Shown here: positions 26,291 through 35,043 of the stretch, in pieces
Position numbering within the stretch: position 1 is the stretch's first letter
How the letters are laid out: each line of letters starts with the position of its first letter
Origin: Novosphingobium sp. RL4
GTDB lineage: Bacteria; Pseudomonadota; Alphaproteobacteria; Sphingomonadales; Sphingomonadaceae
Assembly: GCF_035658495.1 (NCBI RefSeq)
Contig: NZ_CP141945.1
Location: forward strand, 707,501-771,500
DNA length: 64,000 bases
Direction of reading: 5' to 3'
Translations under genes and position numbers: made by a program
The notes under the pieces: model-generated
What the model was told of the DNA's origin: nothing
Database searches by the model: none
What the model saw: only the letters and a program-made list of their open reading frames with translations

Positions 26291-28720
26291 ATGCTTCTCA
26301 AGTTCGCCATCGCTACCAGTCCACTCGCGCTCGCAGCGACGCTTCTTGCCGCCGCGCCCGCGCTCGCCGCCGAGGAAAACGGGGTTCCCGGCGCCGCGCC
26401 CGAAGCCGCCGCCGAAAGCTCAGCCCTTGCAGACACCCTGGCGGACAGCGGCAGCGGCGAGGCCATCGTCGTCACCGCCTCGCGCCGCCGCGATGAAAAC
26501 GTGCAGGACGTGCCGGTCGCCATCAGCGTGATCAGCGCCGCCAGCCTCGAAAAGCGCGGGGACTATACGCTGGGCTCGATCCAGCAGCAGGTGCCCAGCC
26601 TCCAGGTCATCACCTTCAACCCGCGCAACACCAACATCAACATCCGCGGCCTCGGCTCCAACGTCTCGCTCACCAATGACGGGCTGGAGAACGGCGTCGG
26701 CTTCTATATCGACAACGTCTACTACGGCCGCGTCGGCCTTGCCCAGTTCGACCTCGTGGACCTTCAGGGCATCGAAGTGCTGCGCGGACCGCAGGGCACG
26801 CTGTTCGGCAAGAACACCACTTCAGGCGTCATCAACGTCACCTCGAAGAAGCCCACCTTCGATCCCGAGCTTTCGGCCGAGGCCAGCATCGGCAACTACG
26901 GCTACTACCAGGTCCGCGCCTCGGGCTCGGCCGGTATCTTCAAGGACCTGCTGGCAGTGCGCCTGTCCGGCGCGATCAGCGAGAACGACGGGTTCCTCTG
27001 GAACAAGACCACCAACCGCCGCGCGCAGGACTACCTGAACAAGAGCATCCGCGGCCAGATCCTCCTCACGCCCGATCCGGACTTCGAGGTCCGCATCATC
27101 GGCGACTATGCGCGCCAGAAGCAGAACCACGTCCTCAACGTCTTCGCCGGCCTCCACACCACTTATGCCGACGGCACCACGATCGCCGGCAACTTCGCCC
27201 AGCGCGCCGCCCGTTTCCCGGGGTACACGCTGCCCAGCTTCGACGCCTTCGACCGCGTGGGCGAGGCGGACAGCCACTACCAGTCCTACATGGCGGGCTA
27301 CGGCGTCTCGGGCGAGGTCAACTGGAACCTCGGCGGGCCGACGCTGACCTCGATCACCGCCTATCGCTGGTGGGACTGGGACCCGGCCAACGACGGTGAC
27401 AGCACCTCGCTTCCGGTGGTGGTCAAGGCCCAGCAGGCCAACCGCCAGCGCCAGTTCAGCCAGGAACTGCGCCTTGCCTCGAAAAGCGGCGGCAGCTTCG
27501 ACTACGTGATCGGCGGCTATTACTTCTGGCAGACGGTTCGCGGCTACGGCGCCACCGGCTACGGTTCGGCCGCGCCGCTGTGGTTCCTCGGCGCCTCCAA
27601 CGCGGTGACCGACGCCGCGCTGAACGGCTACGAGGTGAACTCCTATTCCGAGCCGCAGACCAAGACGCTCGCCGCGTTCGGGCAGACGGACTGGCACATC
27701 ACGCCCTCCCTCACCCTCACCACCGGCCTTCGCTTCACGCATGAGGAGAAGAAGGGCGTCTACCAGCAGTGGGTGGCGCAGGCGGCCGACATCTCGGGCT
27801 ATTCGGACGCCGTCCAGGCGCAGATCCTCGCCATCCGCGCCAGCTTCAACAAGGTGGTGCCGCTCTACAGCACCAGCTTCAGCGACAACAGCCTCTCGGG
27901 CCTGATCTCGCTGAGCTGGAAGGTGGCGCCGGACGTGCTCCTCTACGGCAGCTATTCGCGCGGCAACAAGTCGGGCGGGCTCAACCTCACGCAGCTTCCC
28001 GCCAGCGTGACCGATCCAACGGTGAAGCCCGAGAAGGTGGACGCCTTCGAAGTGGGCGTGAAATCCCAGTTCCTCGACCGCCGCGCCACCTTCAACGCCG
28101 CCGGTTTCTGGACCGAGATCAGCGATTACCAGACCGCCATCACCGACTTCGACCCGGCCAACCCGCTGGTCAGCCGCCAGTACATCGCCAACATTCCCAA
28201 GGTCCGCTCGCGCGGGATCGAGGCGGAGTTCAACATCGCGCCGACGGACAACCTGAGCTTCAACGCCTCGGGCACCTGGACCGACGCGAAGTACGTCAGC
28301 TACACCAATGCCCCGCAGGCGATCGAACGGCTGAACCTCGGCGCGGTGCAGGACCTTTCGGGCGAGCGCCTGCCGGGCGTGCCCAAATTCGCCTGGAACG
28401 TGGGCGCGGACTTCAGCCAGCCGCTCGGCACGCTGGGCGATCGCGATCTCGGCCTCTACGCCCACGCGGACTACGCCTACCGTTCGAACTTCAACACGTC
28501 GGCCTCCAATTCGGCCTGGGCCAGAGTGCCCGGCTTCGGCCTCGTCAACGGCCGCATCGGCGTGAAGACCGACGACGGGCTCTGGGACTTCTCGATCTGG
28601 GCCAAGAACCTGTTCGACAAGGACTACTTCGTGAGCCTGGGCGCCGCCAACACCGGCGTCGTCACCGCCCAGCTCGGCGAACCGCGCACCTTCGGCGCGA
28701 CCCTTCGTACCAAGTTCTGA
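26291..28720 (+). CDS. TonB-dependent outer-membrane receptor of the sulfate-ester cluster
   Basis: 809 residues: signal peptide (cleavage near APALAAEE), TonB-box-like EAIVVTASRRR (about 57-67), plug domain with IEVLRGPQGTLFGKNTTSGVI, and a barrel ending TFGATLRTKF. It is of the FhuA/FyuA-like length common in sphingomonads. It is followed at 25 bp by an MFS carrier and then by AtsK, so it probably brings alkyl or aryl sulfate esters across the outer membrane (inference from context). Confidence 0.85.
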   Translation: MLLKFAIATSPLALAATLLAAAPALAAEENGVPGAAPEAAAESSALADTLADSGSGEAIVVTASRRRDENVQDVPVAISVISAASLEKRGDYTLGSIQQQVPSLQVITFNPRNTNINIRGLGSNVSLTNDGLENGVGFYIDNVYYGRVGLAQFDLVDLQGIEVLRGPQGTLFGKNTTSGVINVTSKKPTFDPELSAEASIGNYGYYQVRASGSAGIFKDLLAVRLSGAISENDGFLWNKTTNRRAQDYLNKSIRGQILLTPDPDFEVRIIGDYARQKQNHVLNVFAGLHTTYADGTTIAGNFAQRAARFPGYTLPSFDAFDRVGEADSHYQSYMAGYGVSGEVNWNLGGPTLTSITAYRWWDWDPANDGDSTSLPVVVKAQQANRQRQFSQELRLASKSGGSFDYVIGGYYFWQTVRGYGATGYGSAAPLWFLGASNAVTDAALNGYEVNSYSEPQTKTLAAFGQTDWHITPSLTLTTGLRFTHEEKKGVYQQWVAQAADISGYSDAVQAQILAIRASFNKVVPLYSTSFSDNSLSGLISLSWKVAPDVLLYGSYSRGNKSGGLNLTQLPASVTDPTVKPEKVDAFEVGVKSQFLDRRATFNAAGFWTEISDYQTAITDFDPANPLVSRQYIANIPKVRSRGIEAEFNIAPTDNLSFNASGTWTDAKYVSYTNAPQAIERLNLGAVQDLSGERLPGVPKFAWNVGADFSQPLGTLGDRDLGLYAHADYAYRSNFNTSASNSAWARVPGFGLVNGRIGVKTDDGLWDFSIWAKNLFDKDYFVSLGAANTGVVTAQLGEPRTFGATLRTKF

Positions 28721-28744
28721 CCCTCCAGACCGGAAGCGCCAGCC

Positions 28745-30136
28745 ATGACTTACGAGACATATCCTTCATCTTCGCCGGGACAGGAACGGCTCGATGGCTG
28801 GCGCCTCCTGCGCTTCACCGCCCTGGCGGTGCCGGTCTACGCGGCGGCCCAGCCGGTGATGGCCTTCGTACCGGCGATCCTGTCGCGCCACTACGCCATC
28901 CCGCTGGCCGGGCTGGGGCTGGTCTACCTGATCGGCCAGGTGGTGAATTCGCTGCTGGACCCGGTGATCGGTTCGCTGAGCGACCGTACCGTCAGCCGCT
29001 TCGGCCGGCGCCGCCCGTGGATCGCGGCAGGCGGCCTGCTGTTCATCATCGGCAGCGCCATGCTGTTCTTCCCGCCCGAAGGCGTGGGGCTCACCTGGGT
29101 CGGTATCGGCGTCCTGTGCTACTACACCGGCGCCTCCGCCACCCAGACCACGCTGCTGGCCTGGTCGGGCGAGATCAGCGGAGACTACGACCAGCGCACG
29201 CGGATCGCCTCGCAGTTCACCCTGCTGTCGTCCGCCGCGCTGGTGCTCACCCTGCTGCTGCCCACGCTGGCGGACCAGCTTCGCCCTGACGACGGCCCGC
29301 TGCGCCTGACCCTGTTCGGCACGCTGGTGCTGTTCACCGCCGTCCCCGGCCTGCTGCTGACGCTGACCGCCGTTCCCGATCGCAGCGCGCCGGTGGGCGG
29401 GGAACCGTTCGCGCTGGGCAGGACGCTGAAGGCCGTGTTCGGCAATCCGCTGCTGCTGCGCGTGCTGGCCGCCGACGCCGCCGTCACCGCCGGGCAGGGC
29501 GTGCGCACCGCGCTGCTGCTGTTCATCGTCACGATCTACTTCCAGCGCCCCGAATGGGCGGCCGGGTTCTTCCTGCTGCAATATTCGTTCGGCGTGCTGG
29601 CCGGGCCGATCTGGCGGCGCATCGGACTGCATCTCGGCAAGGGCCGGGCCGCCGTCGCCGCCGAACTCACCCAGGCCGCGATCAACCTCGGGCTCGTCTT
29701 CCTCACCCCCGACCGGTTCGGCCTGATGATGGCGCTGGCGGTGGCGCAGGGCCTCTCGCAAGGGTCGGGCAACCTCATGCTGCGCTCGATGGTCGCCGAC
29801 GTGGCAGACCTTCACCGCGCCGAGACCGGCGAGGACCGTGTCGGCCTCTACTATTCGGTCTTCAGCGTCTCGATGAAGCTCGGCGGCGCCCTCGCCTTCG
29901 GCATTGCCCTGCCGCTCGTCACCGCCTTCGGCTTCGACCCCAAGGCCGCCACCAACACGCCCGACGCGCTTCACGCGCTGCTGCTGGTCTTCGCCATCGG
30001 TCCCGCGCTGGCGCACACGCTCGCCGCCGCGCTGGTGGCCGGGTTCCCGCTCGACGCGGCGCGCCACGCAGAGGTCCGCCGCCAGCTCAAGGCCCGCGAC
30101 GATGTCTACGCCGCCGCGCTCGTCCCCGCCGAATGA
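28745..30136 (+). CDS. MFS carrier of the GPH (glycoside-pentoside-hexuronide) type
   Basis: 463 residues, about 12 membrane segments. GSLSDRTVSRFGRRRPWI between the second and third segments is the GPH/MelB-like cytoplasmic loop. Such carriers move sugars or organic anions with a cation. Placed between a TonB receptor and a sulfatase dioxygenase it likely imports the sulfate ester or its desulfated product over the inner membrane (inference). Same strand, 25 bp after the receptor; 53 bp before atsK. Confidence 0.82.
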   Translation: MTYETYPSSSPGQERLDGWRLLRFTALAVPVYAAAQPVMAFVPAILSRHYAIPLAGLGLVYLIGQVVNSLLDPVIGSLSDRTVSRFGRRRPWIAAGGLLFIIGSAMLFFPPEGVGLTWVGIGVLCYYTGASATQTTLLAWSGEISGDYDQRTRIASQFTLLSSAALVLTLLLPTLADQLRPDDGPLRLTLFGTLVLFTAVPGLLLTLTAVPDRSAPVGGEPFALGRTLKAVFGNPLLLRVLAADAAVTAGQGVRTALLLFIVTIYFQRPEWAAGFFLLQYSFGVLAGPIWRRIGLHLGKGRAAVAAELTQAAINLGLVFLTPDRFGLMMALAVAQGLSQGSGNLMLRSMVADVADLHRAETGEDRVGLYYSVFSVSMKLGGALAFGIALPLVTAFGFDPKAATNTPDALHALLLVFAIGPALAHTLAAALVAGFPLDAARHAEVRRQLKARDDVYAAALVPAE

Positions 30137-30188
30137 CCTTGAACACCGACCGTCCCCGTTTCCAGACCAAGCAGAAGGAATGAATGCC

Positions 30189-31142
30189 ATGACTTCGATT
30201 GCCACTTACGCCAACGCCAAGGACCCTGCATCGCCGCTTGACGTGGCCCCGATCACCGGCACCATCGGCGCCGAGATTCGCGGCGTCACCCTTTCGGGAG
30301 AGCTCGACGGGGGCACCGTGCAGGCCATCAAGGATGCACTCGTACGCCACAAGGTGATCTTCTTCCGCGGCCAGCACGAACTGGACGACCAGCGCCACGA
30401 AGCCTTCGCCTCGCTGTTCGGCGATCCCGTCGCTCACCCGACCGTGCCGGTGGCCGAAGGTTCGCGCTACCTGCTCGAACTGGACAGCAAGGAAGGCTAC
30501 GCCGCATCGAGCTGGCATACCGACGTGACCTTCACGGACGCCTATCCGGCCGGCTCGATCCTGCGCGCCATCACCATTCCCGAAGCGGGCGGCGACACCG
30601 TCTGGGCCAATGGCGAAACCGCTTACGAAGGGCTGCCGGAAAGCCTGCGCCAGTTGGTGAACAACCTCTGGGCCGTCCACTCGAACGATTACGACTACGC
30701 CCAGGTTCTCGCCAATGCGCCCAAGGCCGACGACGCCGCCGAGGATCGGGTCAAGTTCCACAAGAGCGTCTTTGCCTCCACCGTCTACGAGACCGAGCAC
30801 CCGCTCGTCCGCATCCACCCGGTCTCGGGCCAGCGCAGCCTGCTGCTTGGCCACTTCGTAAAGCGGATCGTCGGCCTGAACCAGGCGGATTCGGCGCGGC
30901 TCTTCTCGATCCTTCAGGAACACATCACCCGCCCCGAAAACGTCGTGCGCTGGCGCTGGCAGCCGGGCGACGTGGCGTTCTGGGACAACCAGGCCACCCA
31001 GCACCGCGCCGTGGCGGACTTCGGCCTCCAGCGCCGCACCCTGCGCCGCGCGACGATCGCCGGATCGGTGCCTGTCTCGATCGACGGCCGCCACAGCCGC
31101 ACCATCCGCAAGGAAAAGGCGACCACCTACGAACCGGCCTGA
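30189..31142 (+). CDS. atsK: 2-oxoglutarate/Fe(II)-dependent alkylsulfatase
   Basis: 317 residues of the TauD/TfdA family, very like Pseudomonas AtsK from memory (VRHKVIFFRGQ, WHTDVTF, HFVKRI). Iron ligands His110 and Asp112 and distal His272 (ATQHRAV) are present, with a 2-oxoglutarate Arg in QRRTLRRAT. It oxidises alkyl sulfate esters to aldehyde plus sulfate, coupled to succinate formation, in the cytoplasm under sulfur limitation. AGAAGGA lies 9 bp before ATG 30189, which favours this start over an in-frame ATG at 30180 that the same ribosome site would abut. A strong terminator follows. Confidence 0.88.
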   Translation: MTSIATYANAKDPASPLDVAPITGTIGAEIRGVTLSGELDGGTVQAIKDALVRHKVIFFRGQHELDDQRHEAFASLFGDPVAHPTVPVAEGSRYLLELDSKEGYAASSWHTDVTFTDAYPAGSILRAITIPEAGGDTVWANGETAYEGLPESLRQLVNNLWAVHSNDYDYAQVLANAPKADDAAEDRVKFHKSVFASTVYETEHPLVRIHPVSGQRSLLLGHFVKRIVGLNQADSARLFSILQEHITRPENVVRWRWQPGDVAFWDNQATQHRAVADFGLQRRTLRRATIAGSVPVSIDGRHSRTIRKEKATTYEPA

Positions 31143-31170
31143 TCCCTCATACCTGCATAGGCCGTCACTT

Positions 31171-31207
31171 CCCGCGCCGCGTCTCCAGTCGCGGCGCGGG
31201 ACTTTTT
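31171..31207 (+). terminator. Rho-independent terminator after atsK
   Basis: CCCGCGCCGCG (31171-31181) pairs with CGCGGCGCGGG (31190-31200), followed by ACTTTTTC. It separates atsK from the sulfatase gene by partial or full termination. Confidence 0.88.
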
Positions 31208-31224
31208 CTACCAAGGACCACCTG

Positions 31225-32922
31225 ATGAAAACCACGCGTTTCGCGTTTGCCGCCGCTTTCGGCGCGGCTCTGCTTGCCTCCACCGCCGCCCCGGCCGCCG
31301 CGCGGGCGCCTGCTCCCGCCGGTGCGCCGTCCGAAACCCCTGCCCGGCAGGCCCGCCCGAACTTCCTCGTCATCATCGCCGACGATCTCGGCTTTTCCGA
31401 TGTCGGGGCCTTCGGCAGCGAGATCGCCACGCCCAATCTCGACCGGCTGGCCCTGAACGGGCTGCGGCTGACCGGCTTCCACACCGCGCCCACCTGCTCG
31501 CCCACGCGCTCCATGCTGCTTTCCGGCACGGACAATCACCGCGCCGGACTGGGCAGCATGGCGGAACTCACCGCGCCCAACCAGAAAGGCCAGCCCGGCT
31601 ACGAGGGCTATCTGAGCCGCGACGTGGCCAGCCTTGCCGAACGCCTTGCCGCCGGGGGCTATCGCACGCTGCTTTCGGGCAAGTGGCACCTCGGGCTGAC
31701 GCCCGACCTCGACCCCCATGCGCGCGGCTTCCAGCATAGCTTCGCGCTGCTGCAGGGCGGCGGCAATCACTACGGCCGCGATCAGGGACCGGACCCGGTC
31801 AAGAACACCACCTATACGCGCGACGGCAAAGTGCTCGCCTCGCTCGACAAGGATTTCTATTCGTCGGACGCCTATGCGACCAACCTCATCGCCGAGCTGA
31901 AGCAGAGCCGCCAGGAAAGCCCGGACAAGCCGTTCTTCGCCTACCTTGCCTTCACCGCGCCGCACTGGCCGCTGCAGGCGCCGCAGGAAGATGTCGCCCG
32001 CCAGAGCGGCAGGTACGACGTCGGCTTCGACGAGATCCGCCGCCGCCGCATCGCCCGGCAGGAGCAGCTCGGGATCGTGCCCAGGGGCACCGTGGCCCAC
32101 AGCGTGCGCGCGCCGCGCGGCGGCTGGGACTCGCTCTCCGTGGCCGACAAGCGCGAAGCCGCCCGCGACATGGAGATCTACGCCGCGATGGTGGAGCGGA
32201 TGGACAGCAATGTCGGGCGGGTGATCGATGAACTGCGCGCCAGCGGCGAACTGGACAACACGGTGATCGTGTTCCTGGCGGACAACGGCGCCGAAGGGCT
32301 GGATTACCGGACCACCGGCGCCAAGATGCTCGGCAGCCGCGTGGCCGAAGCGGACAATTCCTTCGGCAACCGGGGCAAGCCCAACTCCTATATCACTTAC
32401 GGCCCCGAATGGGCGCAGGCCGGCACGGCGCCGTCCTGGCTGACCAAGGCCTACGCCTCCGAGGGCGGCACCCGCACCGTCGCCTTCGTCAGCGGCAAGG
32501 GGCTGGCCCATCCCCGGAGCGTGAACAATGCCTACGTCAGCGTGGCCGACATCGCGCCCACCCTGCTGGACTACGCGGGCGTTCCCGCGACCGGCACCAC
32601 ATTCCAGGGCCGCACCGTCCTGCCGATCACGGGCAAGAGCGCGCGTTCGTGGCTGGAAGGCAAGGCGGCCTTCGTCCACGCCGCGGACGAACCGCTCGGC
32701 ACCGAGCTGTTCGGCTCCCGGGCGCTGCGCAAGGGAGACTGGAAGGTCACCGATATCGGCGACGGCCAGTGGCGCCTGTTCAACATCGCCAAGGACCCCG
32801 GCGAGACTGACGACCTTTCGGCCGCCAACCCGGAGAAGCTGCGCGAACTCACCGCCGACTGGCAGGACTACGCCAAGGCCAATGGCGTGGTGCTGCCCAC
32901 CGAAGCGCCTTACCGGCCGTAA
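31225..32922 (+). CDS. Exported type I (formylglycine) sulfatase
   Basis: 565 residues with an Ala-rich signal peptide. The sulfatase signature CSPTRSMLLSG begins at Cys91, the residue to be oxidised to formylglycine by a maturase encoded elsewhere; metal ligands Asp53-Asp54 (IADDLGFSD) and later GKWHLG and FLADNGAEG are present. Length and motifs fit arylsulfatases such as AtsA. It releases sulfate from aryl or similar esters in the periplasm. It lies after the atsK terminator, so may also have its own promoter, and it completes a sulfate-ester scavenging set. Confidence 0.9.
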   Translation: MKTTRFAFAAAFGAALLASTAAPAAARAPAPAGAPSETPARQARPNFLVIIADDLGFSDVGAFGSEIATPNLDRLALNGLRLTGFHTAPTCSPTRSMLLSGTDNHRAGLGSMAELTAPNQKGQPGYEGYLSRDVASLAERLAAGGYRTLLSGKWHLGLTPDLDPHARGFQHSFALLQGGGNHYGRDQGPDPVKNTTYTRDGKVLASLDKDFYSSDAYATNLIAELKQSRQESPDKPFFAYLAFTAPHWPLQAPQEDVARQSGRYDVGFDEIRRRRIARQEQLGIVPRGTVAHSVRAPRGGWDSLSVADKREAARDMEIYAAMVERMDSNVGRVIDELRASGELDNTVIVFLADNGAEGLDYRTTGAKMLGSRVAEADNSFGNRGKPNSYITYGPEWAQAGTAPSWLTKAYASEGGTRTVAFVSGKGLAHPRSVNNAYVSVADIAPTLLDYAGVPATGTTFQGRTVLPITGKSARSWLEGKAAFVHAADEPLGTELFGSRALRKGDWKVTDIGDGQWRLFNIAKDPGETDDLSAANPEKLRELTADWQDYAKANGVVLPTEAPYRP

Positions 32923-32937
32923 GGAAACGCACCCGCG

Positions 32938-32976
32938 CCGGGGCGGCCGATCCGATTGCCGGATCGGCCGCCCCGG
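32938..32976 (+). terminator. Hairpin terminator after the sulfatase gene
   Basis: CCGGGGCGGCCGATCCG (32938-32954) and its exact inverse (32960-32976) form a 17-bp GC-rich stem with a 5-base loop. No T-run follows, so efficiency is uncertain. Confidence 0.65.
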
Positions 32977-33045
32977 CAATCCCGGTCATGCGCATTTTCC
33001 AATCAGGTGATTCCACCGGATGGGAAAACGTTCTAGGTGCGCTCC

Positions 33046-33312
33046 ATGGCCAGGAAAAAGCGATACCTGACGGCCCGGATGCCGGACGGCTATGTGAAGA
33101 CGATCGGGCCGACCGCCGACCCCTTCACCCATTACTGGCGCATCGTCGCCGTGCAGGAAAACGGCAAGACCGAGGTGTTCTGGGGCCACACGCGCTCGCT
33201 CGCCGAAGCGAAGAAGCGCAAGGCCGCAACGCAGGACGCGGTGCGGATACGCGGCTGGAAAAGCTACGTCTTCGAGATCGCCGAACTGGAGGAAAGCGCG
33301 GAGGCGCCTTAG
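33046..33312 (+). CDS. Small basic hypothetical protein ending at a MITE boundary
   Basis: 88 residues starting MARKKRYLTARMPDGYVKTI; Lys/Arg-rich N-terminus, mixed alpha/beta pattern, no signal peptide. Family not recognised. Its stop codon TAG is made of the TA target duplication plus the first G of the mobile element that follows. The pre-insertion sequence would also have given TAG, so the protein is unchanged. Its convergent neighbour is urtE. Confidence 0.55.
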   Translation: MARKKRYLTARMPDGYVKTIGPTADPFTHYWRIVAVQENGKTEVFWGHTRSLAEAKKRKAATQDAVRIRGWKSYVFEIAELEESAEAP

Positions 33313-33575
33313 GGTCAGGACCCATTAATCACGCCTGCGAGGCACCGGAATGGCGAACATATCGGGCCAAAGCGGCTGCCGGGCGGGCTGGTTGCCCGTC
33401 CAAAGCCGCTTTGGCCCGAGATGGAAGCCATTCCGGCGTCCCGGAGGGATTTGATCAAAATGGCCCAGTGCAGCGTCAGAAAGGCTTGAAATATAGACAT
33501 ATTACCACGCCTTCCTTCCTCGCTCTGAGCCATTTTGATTCAAACCTCACAGGCGTGATTAATGAGTCCTGACCC
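33312..33575. mobile_element. 264-bp MITE-like element with 26-bp terminal inverted repeats and TA target duplication
   Basis: GGGTCAGGACCCATTAATCA begins the left 26-bp repeat (33312-33337); the right repeat (33550-33575) is its inverse with one mismatch. TA stands directly outside both ends (33310-33311, 33576-33577), as for Tc1/mariner-IS630-type insertions. Inside are nested palindromes: CCGGAATGGC/GCCATTCCGG, GGGCCAAAGCGGCT/AGCCGCTTTGGCCC and ATCAAAATGGC/GCCATTTTGAT. It encodes no transposase. The inserted copy would form extensive hairpins at the RNA level and may act as a terminator between two convergent genes. Confidence 0.85.
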
Positions 33576-34294
33576 TAGATCTGCACGAGGTGCGCCACGT
33601 CCTGCGCGCTCTGTTCGGCCACGTTGCCGCGGTGCGTGATGCGCCCGCCCTGCATCGCGGCGTAGCGATCCGCAAAGCGCCAGACGAAATCGAGGTACTG
33701 TTCCACCACCAGGATCGTCATGCCCAGTTCGTCCCGCACATGGGCCAGCGCAGCTTCGATCTGCTGGACGACATTGGGCTGGATGCCCTCGGTCGGCTCA
33801 TCGAGCAGGAGCAGAGACGGCCGCCCCGCCAGCGCCCGGCCGATGGCAAGCTGCTGCTGCTCCCCGCCCGACAGGAAGCCGCCCGCGCGGGCCCGGATAT
33901 CGTAGAGCTTGGGGAACAGGTCGAAGATGTGCTGCGGCACCTTGCCCCCGTCCTGCGCCGCACGCGGCCCGGCGGCGCAGAGCCCGGTTTCGAGGTTCTC
34001 CATCACCGTGAGGTGCGGGAAGATATGGCGGCCCTGCGGCACGAAACCGATCCCCGCCCGCGCCCGGTGATGCGAAGGGCTGGCCGTCACCTCCGCGCCG
34101 TCGAAAGTCAGCGCGCCGCCGGTGACCGGGCGCGTGCCCATGATCGCGTGGAGCAGCGTGGTCTTGCCCACGCCGTTGCGCCCGATCAGCGCCATGACCT
34201 CGCCGCGCCGCAGTTCCAGATCTAGGTCCCAGAGAACCTGGCTCTGGTCGTAGCCGGCGCAAAGGCCCTTGATGGTCAGCAGGTCCTCGCTCAT
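33575..34294 (-). CDS. urtE: Urea ABC transporter ATP-binding protein UrtE
   Basis: 239 residues: Walker A GRNGVGKTT, signature LSGGEQQQLAIGRALAGRP, Walker B LLLLDEPTEGIQPN, typical of the LivF-like subunit of urea/branched-chain amino acid importers. Starts within the urtD stop (ATGA overlap). Its TAG stop is formed by the MITE edge at 33575-33577; without the insertion it would be TAA at the same codon. Works with UrtABCD to import urea into the cytoplasm for the urease encoded 21 kb away. Confidence 0.92.
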   Translation of the reverse strand: MSEDLLTIKGLCAGYDQSQVLWDLDLELRRGEVMALIGRNGVGKTTLLHAIMGTRPVTGGALTFDGAEVTASPSHHRARAGIGFVPQGRHIFPHLTVMENLETGLCAAGPRAAQDGGKVPQHIFDLFPKLYDIRARAGGFLSGGEQQQLAIGRALAGRPSLLLLDEPTEGIQPNVVQQIEAALAHVRDELGMTILVVEQYLDFVWRFADRYAAMQGGRITHRGNVAEQSAQDVAHLVQI

Positions 34295-35043
34295 GCCGCG
34301 TGTCCCAGATAGACCGCCGCGACTTGCGGATCGGCGCGGACTTCGGCGATCGAGCCCTGTTTCAGGAACTTGCCCTGGTGCATGACGGTAACGGGCGCTC
34401 CCAGTTGTTCGACGAAGCTCATGTCGTGGTCGATGACGAGGACGGACTTTTCCCCGCCCAGGCTCAGGATCAGTTCGGCGGTGCGCGCGGTTTCGGCAGG
34501 CCCCATGCCGGCGGTGGGTTCGTCCAGCAGCAGAAGCTGCGCTCCGGTGGCCAGCACCATGCCGATCTCCAGCCACTGCTTCTCGCCGTGGGCAAGCTGG
34601 CCGCCGGGTACTTCGGCCCGGCCGATCAGGCCGACGCGTTCCAGCGTGTCCTCGATCACCGCGCGGTCGGCGGCGGGAATGCCCAGTCCGAAGCTCTTCC
34701 ACCAGCGCCGGTCCTGCCGCGCGGCCAGCGCCATGTTCTCCCGCACCGTCAGCATCGGCAGCACACCGGGCGCCTGGAACTTGCGGCATATCCCGCGCCC
34801 AACGATGGCCTGTTCGGGCAGGCGGCTGATGTCTTCCCCCCTGAACACTACCCGGCCTTCGGTGGGGCGGACACGGCCGATGATCGTATCGCACAAGGTG
34901 GACTTGCCCGCGCCGTTGGGGCCGATCACCACGCGGGTCTCGCCCTTGTTCAGCGTCATGCTGAACCCGTCGAGCGCCTTGAAGCCGCTGTAGTCCACGG
35001 TCACGCCGTCGATGGCGAGCAGAAGGTCGGCAACCGCGCTCAT
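34291..35043 (-). CDS. urtD: Urea ABC transporter ATP-binding protein UrtD
   Basis: 250 residues from ATG 35043. Walker A GPNGAGKST, a signature region GGQLAHGEKQWLEIGMVLA (the HGEKQ variant is usual for UrtD) and Walker B LLLLDEPTAGM are present, of the LivG-like subunit type. Overlaps urtC and urtE by the four-base ATGA arrangement, so the operon is translationally coupled. A longer in-frame extension upstream reads through urtC in another frame and was rejected. Confidence 0.92.
   Translation of the reverse strand: MSAVADLLLAIDGVTVDYSGFKALDGFSMTLNKGETRVVIGPNGAGKSTLCDTIIGRVRPTEGRVVFRGEDISRLPEQAIVGRGICRKFQAPGVLPMLTVRENMALAARQDRRWWKSFGLGIPAADRAVIEDTLERVGLIGRAEVPGGQLAHGEKQWLEIGMVLATGAQLLLLDEPTAGMGPAETARTAELILSLGGEKSVLVIDHDMSFVEQLGAPVTVMHQGKFLKQGSIAEVRADPQVAAVYLGHAA

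Noticed and set aside
33315..33533. A 72-codon minus-strand frame inside the MITE
   Set aside because: Made entirely of palindromic element sequence; no transposase features. Treated as a by-product of the repeat structure.
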